NCBI GenBank assembly: GCA_036389135.1 | Contig: DASVQP010000003.1 | Coordinates: 57,612 to 121,611 of the forward strand | Direction of reading: 5' to 3' | From: Longimicrobium sp. | GTDB taxonomy: Bacteria; Gemmatimonadota; Gemmatimonadetes; Longimicrobiales; Longimicrobiaceae | Length of the DNA stretch: 64,000 bases | Part shown: piece after piece, positions 26,271 to 35,452 of the stretch | How the letters are laid out: each line of letters opens with the position of its first letter | Position numbering within the stretch: position 1 is the first letter of the stretch | The notes under the pieces: model-generated | What the model saw: the letters and a program-made list of their open reading frames with translations, nothing else | What the model was told of the DNA's origin: nothing | The model's database searches: none | Program-made: the position numbers and the translations under genes

Positions 26271-26723
26271 TCAGAGCCGGCCGGCCTCCACGCTCTCGCG
26301 CAGCTCGTACCACCATCCGGGGAGGATACCGCGCGCGGTCAGCATCCGCCGCAGCCCCTCCAGCGCGTCCAGCTTGCGGAGCCGCTCCTCCCCCGCCGGC
26401 GCGATGCCGTCCAGGAAGCGCGCCACGGCATCCGCCGAGGCGAACACGTCCTCCGCGGCGGAGGGCTCTGGCTCCACGCTCTCAGGCTCGCCCGGCACCG
26501 GCGACTCGCCGCGCCCCGTGCGGATCCAATCCGACGAGGCGCCGCACAGCTCGGCGATGCGCTCCATGGTGTAGGCGTGCGGCACCGCGCCCCCGGTCTC
26601 CCAGCGCGCGATGGAGCCGGAGTGCACCCCCAGCCTCTCCGCGAGCTGGAGGCGGTCCCATCCCTGGCGCTCGCGCAGCACCCGCAGCCGGTAGCCGACC
26701 GCGATGCGTTCTTTTTCGCTCAT
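26271..26723 (-). CDS. XRE-family helix-turn-helix regulator
   Basis: 150 residues. The N-terminal helix-turn-helix is clear: RLRVLRERQGWDRLQLAERL then HSGSIARWETGGAVPHAYTM and IAELCGASSDWIRTG. The rest is acidic and Leu-rich and may be a dimerisation or sensing part. It points opposite to its neighbours and lies at the centre of the phage-like genes, as prophage repressors do. Confidence 0.85.
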   Translation of the reverse strand: MSEKERIAVGYRLRVLRERQGWDRLQLAERLGVHSGSIARWETGGAVPHAYTMERIAELCGASSDWIRTGRGESPVPGEPESVEPEPSAAEDVFASADAVARFLDGIAPAGEERLRKLDALEGLRRMLTARGILPGWWYELRESVEAGRL

Positions 26724-26879
26724 TCTGGGCTGCACATCCGGGCGGAACGGCCCCGGATTCGTGATAAACGTTGAGGTATGCTGGTGAATCGTGTGGAAAG
26801 TGAGAACGACGAATCGGCAGCGCAAGGGCAGAGCGCATCCGCGCATCCGCCCCGCGTCCCCGGAAACAGGAGGCAGTGC

Positions 26880-27164
26880 ATGAACCGCGAGGGTTTCCCC
26901 AACGCTGGGCCGCGCAGGCCGGCACCGCGCCCCGCCGCGCCCGTTCCCCCGCCCACCCCGGACGGCGCCGACCGCCGGCTGCTGCGCGTGGCGGCGAGCT
27001 GCCCGCGCTGCGCCAGCCGCCCGGCGCTGCGCGTGACCCCCGCCGTGGTACACGCCCTGGAGGGCACCGACCCGGCCATCCGCGTGGGCACCTACCAGTG
27101 CCAGCGCCGCGGCTGCGGCGCGCTGTACGACCTGAGCGCGGAGGCGTTCCAGAAGGCGTCGTAG
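26880..27164 (+). CDS. Zinc-ribbon protein, phage Ogr-like in layout
   Basis: 94 residues with AGGAGG upstream. After a Pro/Arg-rich N-terminal half there is a four-Cys ribbon: CPRC near residue 42 and CQRRGC near 75. The spacing resembles small phage transcription activators of the Ogr/Delta type. A longer start at 26778 is open but has no ribosome-binding site. It is divergent from the XRE gene. Confidence 0.55.
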   Translation: MNREGFPNAGPRRPAPRPAAPVPPPTPDGADRRLLRVAASCPRCASRPALRVTPAVVHALEGTDPAIRVGTYQCQRRGCGALYDLSAEAFQKAS

Positions 27165-27234
27165 CATCGCGGCGGGCCTCGCCGTCCACCACGAGGCGCG
27201 GCCGCGCGTAAGGGACAGGAACACAGAGGCCGTC

Positions 27235-27279
27235 GAAAGGCCCCGCCCGGGGACAGCGCCCGGGTCCGGGGCCTTTTCG
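27235..27279 (+). terminator. Cassette hairpin 1 (ACAGCG-loop family)
   Basis: AAAGGCCCCGCCCGGG / CCCGGGTCCGGGGCCTTTT around GACAGCG. Member of a family of seven found only between 27.2 and 38.0 kb; it also looks like an intrinsic terminator. Confidence 0.75.
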
Positions 27280-27295
27280 CCGGTGAGGCGCGGCG

Positions 27296-27448
27296 ATGAT
27301 CTTCGCCGGCAGCACCCCGATCGACACACGAATCCCGTGTCTCGGCAACCCTTTACGGGAGAGAAGAGCCATGCGCATGTCATACGAACCAGGAATCCAG
27401 ATGCGCGATCTGCGCCTCCGGTTCCGCCGCGAGGAGGTGGTGGCATGA
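27296..27448 (+). CDS. Small ORF translationally coupled to the tail-fibre gene
   Basis: 50 residues (MIFAGSTPIDTRIPCLGNPL at the N-terminus, basic C-terminus). Its TGA overlaps the ATG of the next gene as ATGA. A shorter version from 27371 has the better ribosome-binding site (GGAGAGAAG). Not recognised. Confidence 0.45.
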   Translation: MIFAGSTPIDTRIPCLGNPLRERRAMRMSYEPGIQMRDLRLRFRREEVVA

Positions 27449-28989
27449 GCGTTACCGTGACCGTCACAAAGAAGCAGGGGAACACGATGGGAACGGTGAT
27501 CGCGAGGGTCGGCGATCAGCAGAACGTGGTTCGCGACGTCTACTTCTACGTCCGGGTGCTCGACAACGGCTCCAGCGAGCTTGGGCCGTACCCGCCGGAC
27601 ATCGTCAGGCGGCCCCTGCCCGGTGTATACGAGAAGGACGTCGTTCTCGACCCAACGTTCGAGACGATCGTGCGGACGGTAGTATTCAAGGACGATGGCA
27701 CAGAAGTGACGGGAATCGCCGAGCAGTCGTTCGGCATCCGCACCGCTGCGGCGGGCGGCACGGGTGAAGTGCGCGTGAAGGACGCGAACACGGGTCCCAC
27801 GCCAGCCGAGACTCTCGCGATCGAGGGCGCGACGGTGACCGTATCCAACCGCGTCGCCACGTTCAACCTTGGCGGGGCGCTCGCGAGCTACTACACGAAG
27901 GCGGAGAGCGATGGGCGCTATCCACTCGCCGCGCATACCCACCCGTACCTGCCGCTCGCCGGAGGGGTGATGAGCGAGCGGCTCGAGGTAGAAAAGAACA
28001 CGGTGGACCCGAACTTCCGAACCGGGCACCTGGAGCTGCGCACCACGAACGGCAGCGCGGTGGCGGTGGGCTTTCACCGCTCCCTGTTCAGCGCCGTCAC
28101 CCTTCGGCACGGGGTGTTGGGCGCGCTGGACCTGGTCGACCACAACGGTGCGTGGGCGCAGTACCGGGGCAGCAGCTTCTGGGCGGCGGGCAATCGCTTC
28201 CATGGCGGCGACGGCGCCTTCATCGACCTCACCAACGGCGCCGCCCAGTTCCTCACCAGCGGCGGCTCCTCCCTCCAGGGCCGCTTCGGTGGCCTGCTCG
28301 TAAGCGATTCCTACGGCGACGCACCGAGCGTTCCCTCACTCGGGATCTACTCGAAGGGGGGCGCGCGGCTCGGGCCGTACATCGACGTGGGGGTGGGTGC
28401 ATCCAGCTCGACGATCCGGCGGCCGGACGGCGCGGCCCTGTACCTCCAGGCCGGTGTGCCCGGGGCGGTCAACATCGGCGATCCGGCGTCCCTGTACAAG
28501 CTGAACGTGCAGGGGGACGTGTACGCGCAGGGCGGCTGGCTCCGGACGAACGGCATCCATGGTTGGTACAACCAGACGCATGGGGGCGGAATCAACATGG
28601 AGGATGCTACCTGGGTGCGGGTCTACAACGGCAAGAGCTTCCTGGTCCCCGGCAACTTCAAGACATATGGCGCCATCTACGGCAGCGGAGCCGCCGTGCG
28701 GCTCAGCTCCGACGATTCGTACTGGTACGCCACAACCGCGAGCGGAATGCAGTTCTACGGGATGGACGGAGGGCGGAAGGGCTTCGTCTACCACGATCCG
28801 AGCGGCTTCGGCCTTCTCCACGGCGGGGGCGCCTGGGCGGTGCGGACCTGGCCCGGAGGCACGATGCTGTACGGATCCTCCCTTACCGATGAAGGCGGGA
28901 ACCAGCTTGCCGCCATCAAGACCGTCACCGCGGCGCCGGACGCGGGTACGGCTGCGCGTGTCGGAACCCTGTACGTCCTGGTCGCATGA
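27445..28989 (+). CDS. Phage tail-fibre-like protein
   Basis: 514 residues; GAGGAGG precedes the ATG. The N-terminus (about 1-100) is Ig-like. Near residue 150 is the tail-fibre repeat YYTKAESDGRYPLAAHTHPY, followed by PLAGGVMSERL. The middle and C-terminal parts are Gly-rich beta-helix-like, and NGIHGWYNQTHGGGINMED resembles the receptor-binding ends of tail fibres and PilV shufflon tips. It ends with an ATGA overlap to the next gene. Likely a receptor-binding fibre. Confidence 0.8.
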   Translation: MSVTVTVTKKQGNTMGTVIARVGDQQNVVRDVYFYVRVLDNGSSELGPYPPDIVRRPLPGVYEKDVVLDPTFETIVRTVVFKDDGTEVTGIAEQSFGIRTAAAGGTGEVRVKDANTGPTPAETLAIEGATVTVSNRVATFNLGGALASYYTKAESDGRYPLAAHTHPYLPLAGGVMSERLEVEKNTVDPNFRTGHLELRTTNGSAVAVGFHRSLFSAVTLRHGVLGALDLVDHNGAWAQYRGSSFWAAGNRFHGGDGAFIDLTNGAAQFLTSGGSSLQGRFGGLLVSDSYGDAPSVPSLGIYSKGGARLGPYIDVGVGASSSTIRRPDGAALYLQAGVPGAVNIGDPASLYKLNVQGDVYAQGGWLRTNGIHGWYNQTHGGGINMEDATWVRVYNGKSFLVPGNFKTYGAIYGSGAAVRLSSDDSYWYATTASGMQFYGMDGGRKGFVYHDPSGFGLLHGGGAWAVRTWPGGTMLYGSSLTDEGGNQLAAIKTVTAAPDAGTAARVGTLYVLVA

Positions 28990-29528
28990 GCGGGGTCTAT
29001 GTGCAAACGGGGCCGGCCTACGCGGGACTCCTGCTCAGGGCATGGGTGCAGGGTGAGACGGGCGTACGTCCGGCAAGGCGCATCTATCGGTTGGTGTCGA
29101 TCACAACGACCTATCCAAACGGTCTCGACAATCCGGTCCTGGTCTACAACTGGGTGACCGAGGGCGGTGACATGGAGCGGCCGTGGCACACACCCGACGT
29201 GCCCACGCTCACACTCAACCCGCCGGACGCTCTGACCTCCAACGAATCGCGGGTGACACTCCAGAGCTATCAGGACCACGGGGACAAGAGGGAATGGTCT
29301 CGAATCGTGGAGTACGTGAATGCGGAGACCGGCGACTCCCTGGAGGTGGTGAGCCTCGGCAGGCACGAGGTGGCGGAAATCCGCTCCTGGCCCGAGTCAG
29401 GGACGAAGATCAAGGCGCGCGCCCGCTTCCAGAGCAACGCCGGATCGGGGGAGTGGAGCGCTTTCAGTAACACCGTCACGACATTCGAGGTCGCGCCGTT
29501 CGATCCAGGACCCGGCCCGGGCGCGTAA
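28986..29528 (+). CDS. Fibre-associated beta-sandwich protein
   Basis: 180 residues; its ATG overlaps the tail-fibre stop, so the two are coupled. The second half resembles a fibronectin type III fold (IKARARFQSNAGSGEWSAFS is typical of its F-G strands). The end is a Pro/Gly linker. It may be a fibre cap or chaperone; not recognised. Confidence 0.6.
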   Translation: MSGVYVQTGPAYAGLLLRAWVQGETGVRPARRIYRLVSITTTYPNGLDNPVLVYNWVTEGGDMERPWHTPDVPTLTLNPPDALTSNESRVTLQSYQDHGDKREWSRIVEYVNAETGDSLEVVSLGRHEVAEIRSWPESGTKIKARARFQSNAGSGEWSAFSNTVTTFEVAPFDPGPGPGA

Positions 29529-29624
29529 CGGGACACCCCTTCCACCTCCGTGTGCCCACGCGACCACCGGCACGCAGGCGACGCATGATCGCAGGGGGCC
29601 CAGGAACTCACACCAACACGGGCG

Positions 29625-30056
29625 ATGAATACGATGGAGATGACGACCGAGGAGCTCGGCCAGGCGTCGCGCGCGCTGGCGGAGCTGATGAAGGAGAGCC
29701 GCCCCTTCCGCCTGGGGCTCGCGCTGCGGCGGGTGGCGCGGCAGATCGAGCCCGCCGTGCAGGATGCGGCGGAGCTGGAGCGCGGCATCGTGGAGCGCCA
29801 CGCGCGCCGCGACGAGCAGGGCGAGCCCGTGCCGGGCCGCGACGCCTCGGGAGAGGTGCAGCAGGGTACGGTGGAGATCACCGATCCCGCGGCCTTCCAA
29901 GCGGAGCTGGAGGCGCTCCGCCGCACGCGCATCAAGGTGCAGGTGGACCCGCTCACCCCGGAGGACTTCCGCGATCCGGGGCCCGACGTGGCGCCCTGGG
30001 TGCTGCTGGCCCTGGGCGAGCTGATCGACGACCGAACCCCCGCGGCGCAGTCGTAG
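29625..30056 (+). CDS. DUF1617-like phage protein
   Basis: 143 residues. The order of elements fits the DUF1617 family of tail-module proteins: an N-terminal ALAELMKESRPFRLGLALRR helix, then RHARRDEQGEPVPG, then ITDPAAFQAELEAL and a final DPLTPEDF. In siphophages of Gram-positive bacteria such genes lie between tail fibre and holin, as here. Function unknown. Confidence 0.6.
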   Translation: MNTMEMTTEELGQASRALAELMKESRPFRLGLALRRVARQIEPAVQDAAELERGIVERHARRDEQGEPVPGRDASGEVQQGTVEITDPAAFQAELEALRRTRIKVQVDPLTPEDFRDPGPDVAPWVLLALGELIDDRTPAAQS

Positions 30057-30114
30057 GCGCCGCACCGCCGCGGTCCCTTGTGGCCGCGGTCCACACACCC
30101 CGATGGAGGATGAG

Positions 30115-30324
30115 ATGACGCTGGCAACGCAGACGCTGGAAGTGATCGGGATCCGCCGCAAGGACGCGGATACCGTGACGGTGGAGCTGGGCACCGTGCA
30201 GAGCGGCGGCCCCGAGGGCGGCCCCACGCCGATGCCCTTCGGCAGCCACATCATCGAGGTGGCCGAGGCGGACACGCCCGAGCTCGGCACCCCGGTGACG
30301 CTGACCTTCGCCCTCCAGGCGTAA
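30115..30324 (+). CDS. Small beta-rich protein
   Basis: 69 residues; the start follows GGAGG by four bases. It is mostly beta (LEVIGIRRKDADTVTVELG; GTPVTLTFALQA). Its position between a DUF1617-like gene and a holin-like gene suggests a minor phage-like component. Not recognised. Confidence 0.5.
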   Translation: MTLATQTLEVIGIRRKDADTVTVELGTVQSGGPEGGPTPMPFGSHIIEVAEADTPELGTPVTLTFALQA

Positions 30325-30375
30325 GGCCCCCGCGCGGAGCTCTCCGCGCGCCCCCACAATCCGACATCGGCCGGC

Positions 30376-30420
30376 AAAGGCCTCCTCCCGGCACAGCGCC
30401 CGGGCCCGGGGCCCTTTTTT
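30376..30420 (+). terminator. Cassette hairpin 2 (ACAGCG-loop family)
   Basis: AAAGGCC...CCCGG pairs with CCGGGCCCGGGGCCCTTT around CACAGCG and is followed by six T. A good intrinsic terminator. Confidence 0.75.
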
Positions 30421-30471
30421 GTGCCCCCACCCGTCCAGATTACCCGGTACGCAACAGATGAAGAAGGCCCG

Positions 30472-30512
30472 TGGAGGCCCCCCCGGCACAGCGTCCGGGA
30501 GCGGGGCCTCCG
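30472..30512 (+). terminator. Cassette hairpin 3 (ACAGCG-loop family)
   Basis: GGAGGCCCCCCCGG pairs with CCGGGAGCGGGGCCTCC around CACAGCGT. It lies 37 bases upstream of the holin-like gene. Confidence 0.7.
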
Positions 30513-30548
30513 CTGCTTCACGAACCCACATTCCAGAGGACACGAAAC

Positions 30549-30806
30549 ATGAAATCGATTCGCGCGCGCCTGGCCGCGCTCGCCGCCGGCTACCTGCTGG
30601 CGCTCCTCACCACCAGCGGCCTGGCCGAGATCAGCCCCGAGCTTTCCGCCGAGGTGCATGCCTGGGTGGAGCACGGCTTCGAGCTGCTCTTCCTGCTCGG
30701 CTACGCTGTCATCCACCCCTGGCTGCAGAAGCGGTGGAACCCCACCGGCGCCTACACCGGCGAGGCCGCACGCAGGCTGGAGCACGTGGCCGGAGTCCAG
30801 CCGTAG
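30549..30806 (+). CDS. Holin-like small membrane protein
   Basis: 85 residues with AGAGGA upstream. Two hydrophobic stretches: LAALAAGYLLALLTTSGL (about 8-25) and FELLFLLGYAVIHPWLQ (about 44-60), then a charged tail. Size and topology fit a class II holin, which would release the amidase upstream. A damaged copy lies at 37.6 kb. Confidence 0.6.
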   Translation: MKSIRARLAALAAGYLLALLTTSGLAEISPELSAEVHAWVEHGFELLFLLGYAVIHPWLQKRWNPTGAYTGEAARRLEHVAGVQP

Positions 30807-30840
30807 ACGCCACGCGGCGCAAACCAGCACACAAGCCAAG

Positions 30841-30885
30841 AGGGGCCCCCACCCGGCAGAGCGCCGGGGCGCGGGGCCCTTTTCG
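30841..30885 (+). terminator. Cassette hairpin 4 (ACAGCG-loop family)
   Basis: AGGGGCCCCCACCCGGC pairs with GCCGGGGCGCGGGGCCCTT around AGAGC. It stands between the holin-like gene and the Rhs gene, so transcription into Rhs must read through it or start after it. Confidence 0.75.
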
Positions 30886-30911
30886 CGGCACCGACCAACC
30901 GAGGACGACCC

Positions 30912-33900
30912 ATGAAGCAGAGACAGAAGATGTTCACCCTGGCGGCCGCGCTCGCCACCGGAGGCGCGCTCGCCACGGGGCTGCTGGCCGGCGATCCCGC
31001 GCCGCCGCAGGTGAGCGTGGCGGAGGTCAACCCCGGCACCAGCGTGGAGCGCGACCTCTGCCTGAGCATCTCGCTCGCGCCCGGCGCCGCATCCGAGTGC
31101 GGCGACCTGCGCCTGGCCCACGCGCTGCCCGCCGTGCGCACCCTCAATCGCGCCCGCGCACCCGTGCTCCTGTACAACAGCCAGCACGCGAGCCCGCACC
31201 CCATCGTGGCCGCGCACGTCACGCTGCCCAGCGGCAAGGACGGCCTCTCGCGCGTGGTGGCGACCCTCAAGGTCAACGGCACCCCGCGCGGGCAGGGGGT
31301 GTGGAGGGGGAGTGCCTGGCCGGACGTCACCGGCCCCGTGCGCATCGCGGTGGGCTACGACGCCGCCAGCGACTCCACCGGCCCGTACCGCTACACCCTG
31401 GAGGTGCGCGCCCACTACGGCGAGACCCTGCTCGCCGACACCGCCCGCGGAGAGCTGGTGGTGGTCAACCGCCGCGAGAGCGCGTTCGGCGCCGGGTGGT
31501 GGCTGGCGGGGCTGGAGCGGCTGGTGATGGACCCCTTCGGCAAGCCCGTGCTCTGGGTGGGCGGCGACGGCAGCACGCGCCGCTACACCAACGCCGGCGG
31601 CGGAGACGTGTGGGGGGCGCCATCGCTGGACCGCCCCGACAGCATCAAGCGTGAAGGCGAGAGGTGGGTGCGCATCCTGAGTGGCGGCGTCAAGGTGGAG
31701 TTCGATCCCACTGGGCGCCACATCGCCACCGTGAATCGCCTGCAGCACCGCACCGAGTTTCGCTACGACTCCGCGGGGCGCGTGGACACCGTGAGCATTC
31801 CTCGCTCGGAGCGCGGCTTCTCCTTCCAGTACGCCGTGGACGGGAAGCTGGAGAGCATGGAGTCGCCGGGCGCGGGGAGCGCGCGGCAGATCACGCACCT
31901 GCACCGCACGGGAGCGCGTGTGGACTCCATCCGTGATCCGGACGGCTCACGCATCCGCTTCGCCTACGCGGACGCCGCGCGTGCACTGGTGCCCACCTCT
32001 CGCGCGAACCCGGCTGGCGTGGCGACCTACTTCCGCTTCGATCATGCGGGACTGATCGCGGGGGCGCGGCTCGACCCGAACACCACCGACAGCATCGTGA
32101 TGCGCCTGCGGGCCGTGGAAGGGCTGGGGCTCGCCAGCGCGTCGGGAACGGGTGCGATGGACACGGCGCGCGCGTACGCCCTCATCGACGGCCCGCGCAC
32201 CGACGTGGGCGACAGCACCCGCCTATGGCTGAACCGCTGGGGCGCCCCGCGCCGCGTGGTGAACCCCCTCGGCCAGCAAGCCGTGCTGACGTACGGCGAC
32301 GCCCGCTACCCCGTGCTCGTGACGGAAAGCCGGTCGCCCGGCGGGCTCGTATCACGTGCGTGGTACGACGCGCGTGGGCGTGTGGACTCCAGCACCGTGC
32401 TCTCGCCGTATGGTGACGGTCGCAACGCCACCACGCGCTACGCATGGGACGCGAAGTGGGACGTGGTGATCCGGACGGAGAGCCCCGAGGGCGTGCTGGC
32501 CAGCTTCGGCTACGACTCCATATCGGGTGACCTGATGTGGCAGCAGACGGGGGCCGATGCGTCGCAGGTCGATTCGACCCGGGTGGCGTACGGCTACGAC
32601 CCCGTCACGCGCCTTGCCGCATCCGTTGCCGAAGCGGGCGCCACGCAGCCCTCCCGCTACGAGTACGACGGCCGTGGCAACCTGAGCGCGGTGGTGAGCC
32701 CGCTCGGATTCCGCACTGAATACCACTCCGACGCGCTCGGGCGCGACACGCTCGTCCTCACGCCCACCGACGCCGCCCAGACGCCCGGCCTGCGGGTGGC
32801 CACGCGCACCTGGTACGACGCCTCCGGCCGCGACTCGCTGACCCGCACCTACGGCCCTTCCCTCGGCGACCGCTACACCGGTGCGCGTACCCTCTGGGTG
32901 GAGACGCTGTACACCGAGGGGGGTCAGGTGCGGACCGTACGCCGCTGGGGCGTGCCGCAGCTCTCGCCCGACCACCCGACCCAGTTCATCCGCCGCTTCG
33001 AGTACGACGCCGCCGGGCGGGACACCGCCGAGTTCAATGAGGCGAATCACGCGGAGAAACGCCGCTACGATGCTGCCGGCAACGTGGTCTCGGTGCAGAC
33101 CCGGCGCGGCCCCGTCGTCAGCATGCGCTACGACGTGCTGAATCGCCTCGTCCGCCGATCGACCGAGGCGCTGGAGAACCCTGAAATCGGTACCAGCGGG
33201 CACATGGCGGCGAGCTACCCGGCCTTCACCGACGGCTACCCGATCCCGGTGGAGGTGGACACGCTCGCGTACGACTCGATCGGCAACCTGGTGATGGCGG
33301 ACAACCCGTATGCAAAGATCCGCCGCGGCTACCACCGGAACGGCAGCATCGCGTGGGACTCCACGTACCTGCGAAGCTGGGACGGCTCTCCCGGCGATCC
33401 GGCCTCCTTCGCGGCGCACGCGTATGGAATCGGCTACGGCTACGACCTGGACGGCCGCCGCAGCTGGCTGGAGTACCCCGCCAACCTCGCGCCCGGCGCG
33501 GAGAGTGGTGCTCCCAAGACGCGCGCGACCTACGAGTACACGCCCCGCACGGGGGCACTGGCGGCGGTCGTCAACGTGTTCGGCCACCGCCACGCCTTCC
33601 ACTTCGACCGGGCCGCGAGGCTGCGCACCGCAATACCGGCCGACGGCAGCCGGGAGGTCTTCACCTACGACGCGGACGGACGTCTGCGGAGCCGCACCCA
33701 CGCCTCCGCGGGCGGTTCGGTGTTCCGCAACGACACCATGCGCTATGACGCGCGCGCCAAACTACTCAGCGTGTGGATGCCGGGTGGCGGTCCGTCGTTC
33801 CGGTACGATGCGCTCGGCACGCTCGTGGAGGAGAAGCCGATCTACGAGACATCGAGCGACAAGTCGATGCGGAAGTACATCGTCGACGCGCTCGGGAACC

Positions 33901-35372
33901 GGGTGAAGGGATTCAACAAGTTCCAGGACTCGCTGAAATACGGGCTGGAGCAGAACGGCCGCGCCACGGGTTGGCACCATCCGTTCTACCCTGACAGCGG
34001 CACCGGCGAGTACATGGACGAGTCGGACACCTTCGCCGACGCGAACGGGAGCGAGTTCTGGACGGAGAGCGTCTCGGGCGGGCCGAACCAGTTCAACATC
34101 GAGCAGGCGATGTCGTTCTACGACGGGCGCGACAAGCTCCGCGCCGTGGATCGCCGCGCCTGCCCCTGGGTCGCGGATACCAAAGCCGTGGGAACGCCGC
34201 CGGACGATTACGAGCCGGGCTGGGCCGCGTACGAGCGCGTGCTCGGCAAGTGTGACCCGCAGGTGGTACTCGCACCCGAACGGTACGGCGGCCTGGAGGA
34301 GTACCGCTACGATGCGCTGGGCCGCCGCATTGCGGTGCGATTCCGTCCCGAAGCCGCATGCGCCGCCTGCGCGACTCTGAAGATGCAGCACCTCACGCGC
34401 TACGTGTGGGACGGCGACCAGGTGCTCTACGAGGTGCGCAGCCCCGACGAGAGCGACCACCCGCAAGACTCGCCCAGCACCGCTGCGTACGGCCGGGTCG
34501 GTTACACGCACGGCGGGGTGATCGACGCGCCGCTCGACCTGATCCGCATCGGACATGCGGGCGACACCGCGACCGTCGTCGTGCCGCATCGGACCGCGCT
34601 GGGCCAGCACGACCGCGGAGCGCGCATCGCCGGCCCCGACGTAGCGATCAACTGGCCCGGCGCCCAGTGGAACGCCTTCCGCAAGCCGATGGACCCTTAC
34701 CCCAAGCCGGGCGGGTGGGCCGGAAGCCTGATCACGGGTGCCGCGGACCAGTCCGGTCTGCAGTACATGCGCAATCGCTACTACGATGCGCGCACCGGCC
34801 AGTTCACGCAGCAGGACCCCATCGGTTTGGCCGGAGGGCTCAACACCTACGGCTTTGCCAATGGTGACCCAGTCACATATAGTGATCCTTACGGCTTGCT
34901 GGGCGATACGATCCCTCGTGGCTTCAAACCCACTCCCACGAATCCGCGTCCTGGGGTATTCCGCCCAGGCAATGGGGGCGGTATTGAGCCTGCGTCCTGG
35001 TATCAGGATCCGTTGAGCGCAGCGGAGGTCATCGTCACTGCTGGAGCTGGACCGGCTGCCCAGGGAAGCAAGTACGCAATTTCGCGCCAGGCGTCCCGGT
35101 ACGCAGCCCGCCAGGCAGCCAAACAGGCGGGACGTGCCACGCCAACTGCGATTGAGGCGGCTAGTTCACCCGGACTCCTCTCGCGGGGGATGAGCACTGC
35201 CCGGCAATCCGGGCCGCAGTTTGTCAGAGGCTTCGGCGAAGGATTCGTGGATGCTGCTTCTCAGGGCGGCTACACGCCAGTAGACCTTCGCGATCCGGCT
35301 CCATTGCGCTGGGGCAAGATCACTGGCCAGGCGGCATACCAGTTCTTCGACAGGGTCAAAGAGAGATTCTAG
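30912..35372 (+). CDS. Rhs/YD-repeat polymorphic toxin
   Basis: 1486 residues. The N-terminus is a Sec signal peptide (MKQRQKMFTLAAALATGGAL) rather than a PAAR domain. Residues about 260-1280 contain many YD repeats such as FRYDSAGRVDTVSI and YEYDGRGNLSAVVSP. The core ends with the Rhs-type RYYDARTGQFTQQDPIGL near 1289 and DPYGL at 1325-1329. The last 157 residues are a variable tip of different composition, rich in Ala, Arg and Gln, without a nuclease motif I recognise. It probably forms a shell around this tip. Candidate immunity gene follows. Confidence 0.9.
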   Translation: MKQRQKMFTLAAALATGGALATGLLAGDPAPPQVSVAEVNPGTSVERDLCLSISLAPGAASECGDLRLAHALPAVRTLNRARAPVLLYNSQHASPHPIVAAHVTLPSGKDGLSRVVATLKVNGTPRGQGVWRGSAWPDVTGPVRIAVGYDAASDSTGPYRYTLEVRAHYGETLLADTARGELVVVNRRESAFGAGWWLAGLERLVMDPFGKPVLWVGGDGSTRRYTNAGGGDVWGAPSLDRPDSIKREGERWVRILSGGVKVEFDPTGRHIATVNRLQHRTEFRYDSAGRVDTVSIPRSERGFSFQYAVDGKLESMESPGAGSARQITHLHRTGARVDSIRDPDGSRIRFAYADAARALVPTSRANPAGVATYFRFDHAGLIAGARLDPNTTDSIVMRLRAVEGLGLASASGTGAMDTARAYALIDGPRTDVGDSTRLWLNRWGAPRRVVNPLGQQAVLTYGDARYPVLVTESRSPGGLVSRAWYDARGRVDSSTVLSPYGDGRNATTRYAWDAKWDVVIRTESPEGVLASFGYDSISGDLMWQQTGADASQVDSTRVAYGYDPVTRLAASVAEAGATQPSRYEYDGRGNLSAVVSPLGFRTEYHSDALGRDTLVLTPTDAAQTPGLRVATRTWYDASGRDSLTRTYGPSLGDRYTGARTLWVETLYTEGGQVRTVRRWGVPQLSPDHPTQFIRRFEYDAAGRDTAEFNEANHAEKRRYDAAGNVVSVQTRRGPVVSMRYDVLNRLVRRSTEALENPEIGTSGHMAASYPAFTDGYPIPVEVDTLAYDSIGNLVMADNPYAKIRRGYHRNGSIAWDSTYLRSWDGSPGDPASFAAHAYGIGYGYDLDGRRSWLEYPANLAPGAESGAPKTRATYEYTPRTGALAAVVNVFGHRHAFHFDRAARLRTAIPADGSREVFTYDADGRLRSRTHASAGGSVFRNDTMRYDARAKLLSVWMPGGGPSFRYDALGTLVEEKPIYETSSDKSMRKYIVDALGNRVKGFNKFQDSLKYGLEQNGRATGWHHPFYPDSGTGEYMDESDTFADANGSEFWTESVSGGPNQFNIEQAMSFYDGRDKLRAVDRRACPWVADTKAVGTPPDDYEPGWAAYERVLGKCDPQVVLAPERYGGLEEYRYDALGRRIAVRFRPEAACAACATLKMQHLTRYVWDGDQVLYEVRSPDESDHPQDSPSTAAYGRVGYTHGGVIDAPLDLIRIGHAGDTATVVVPHRTALGQHDRGARIAGPDVAINWPGAQWNAFRKPMDPYPKPGGWAGSLITGAADQSGLQYMRNRYYDARTGQFTQQDPIGLAGGLNTYGFANGDPVTYSDPYGLLGDTIPRGFKPTPTNPRPGVFRPGNGGGIEPASWYQDPLSAAEVIVTAGAGPAAQGSKYAISRQASRYAARQAAKQAGRATPTAIEAASSPGLLSRGMSTARQSGPQFVRGFGEGFVDAASQGGYTPVDLRDPAPLRWGKITGQAAYQFFDRVKERF

Positions 35373-35452
35373 GGAGCACCAGTTCGCACCATATCGGCAC
35401 AGGAACATTTACACCTGATCGAAGGGTTCGCTCACCCACACGCGTAGCTGCT

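Noticed and set aside
27235..27279. Integron attC site at the cassette hairpins
   Set aside because: The hairpins lack the RYYYAAC core and the two-box structure of attC, and no integron integrase is present.
29397..31904. 835-codon minus-strand frame opposite the DUF1617-like, holin-like and Rhs genes
   Set aside because: Crosses several plus-strand genes and intergenic hairpins, which real genes do not; low-complexity His/Arg/Gly sequence.
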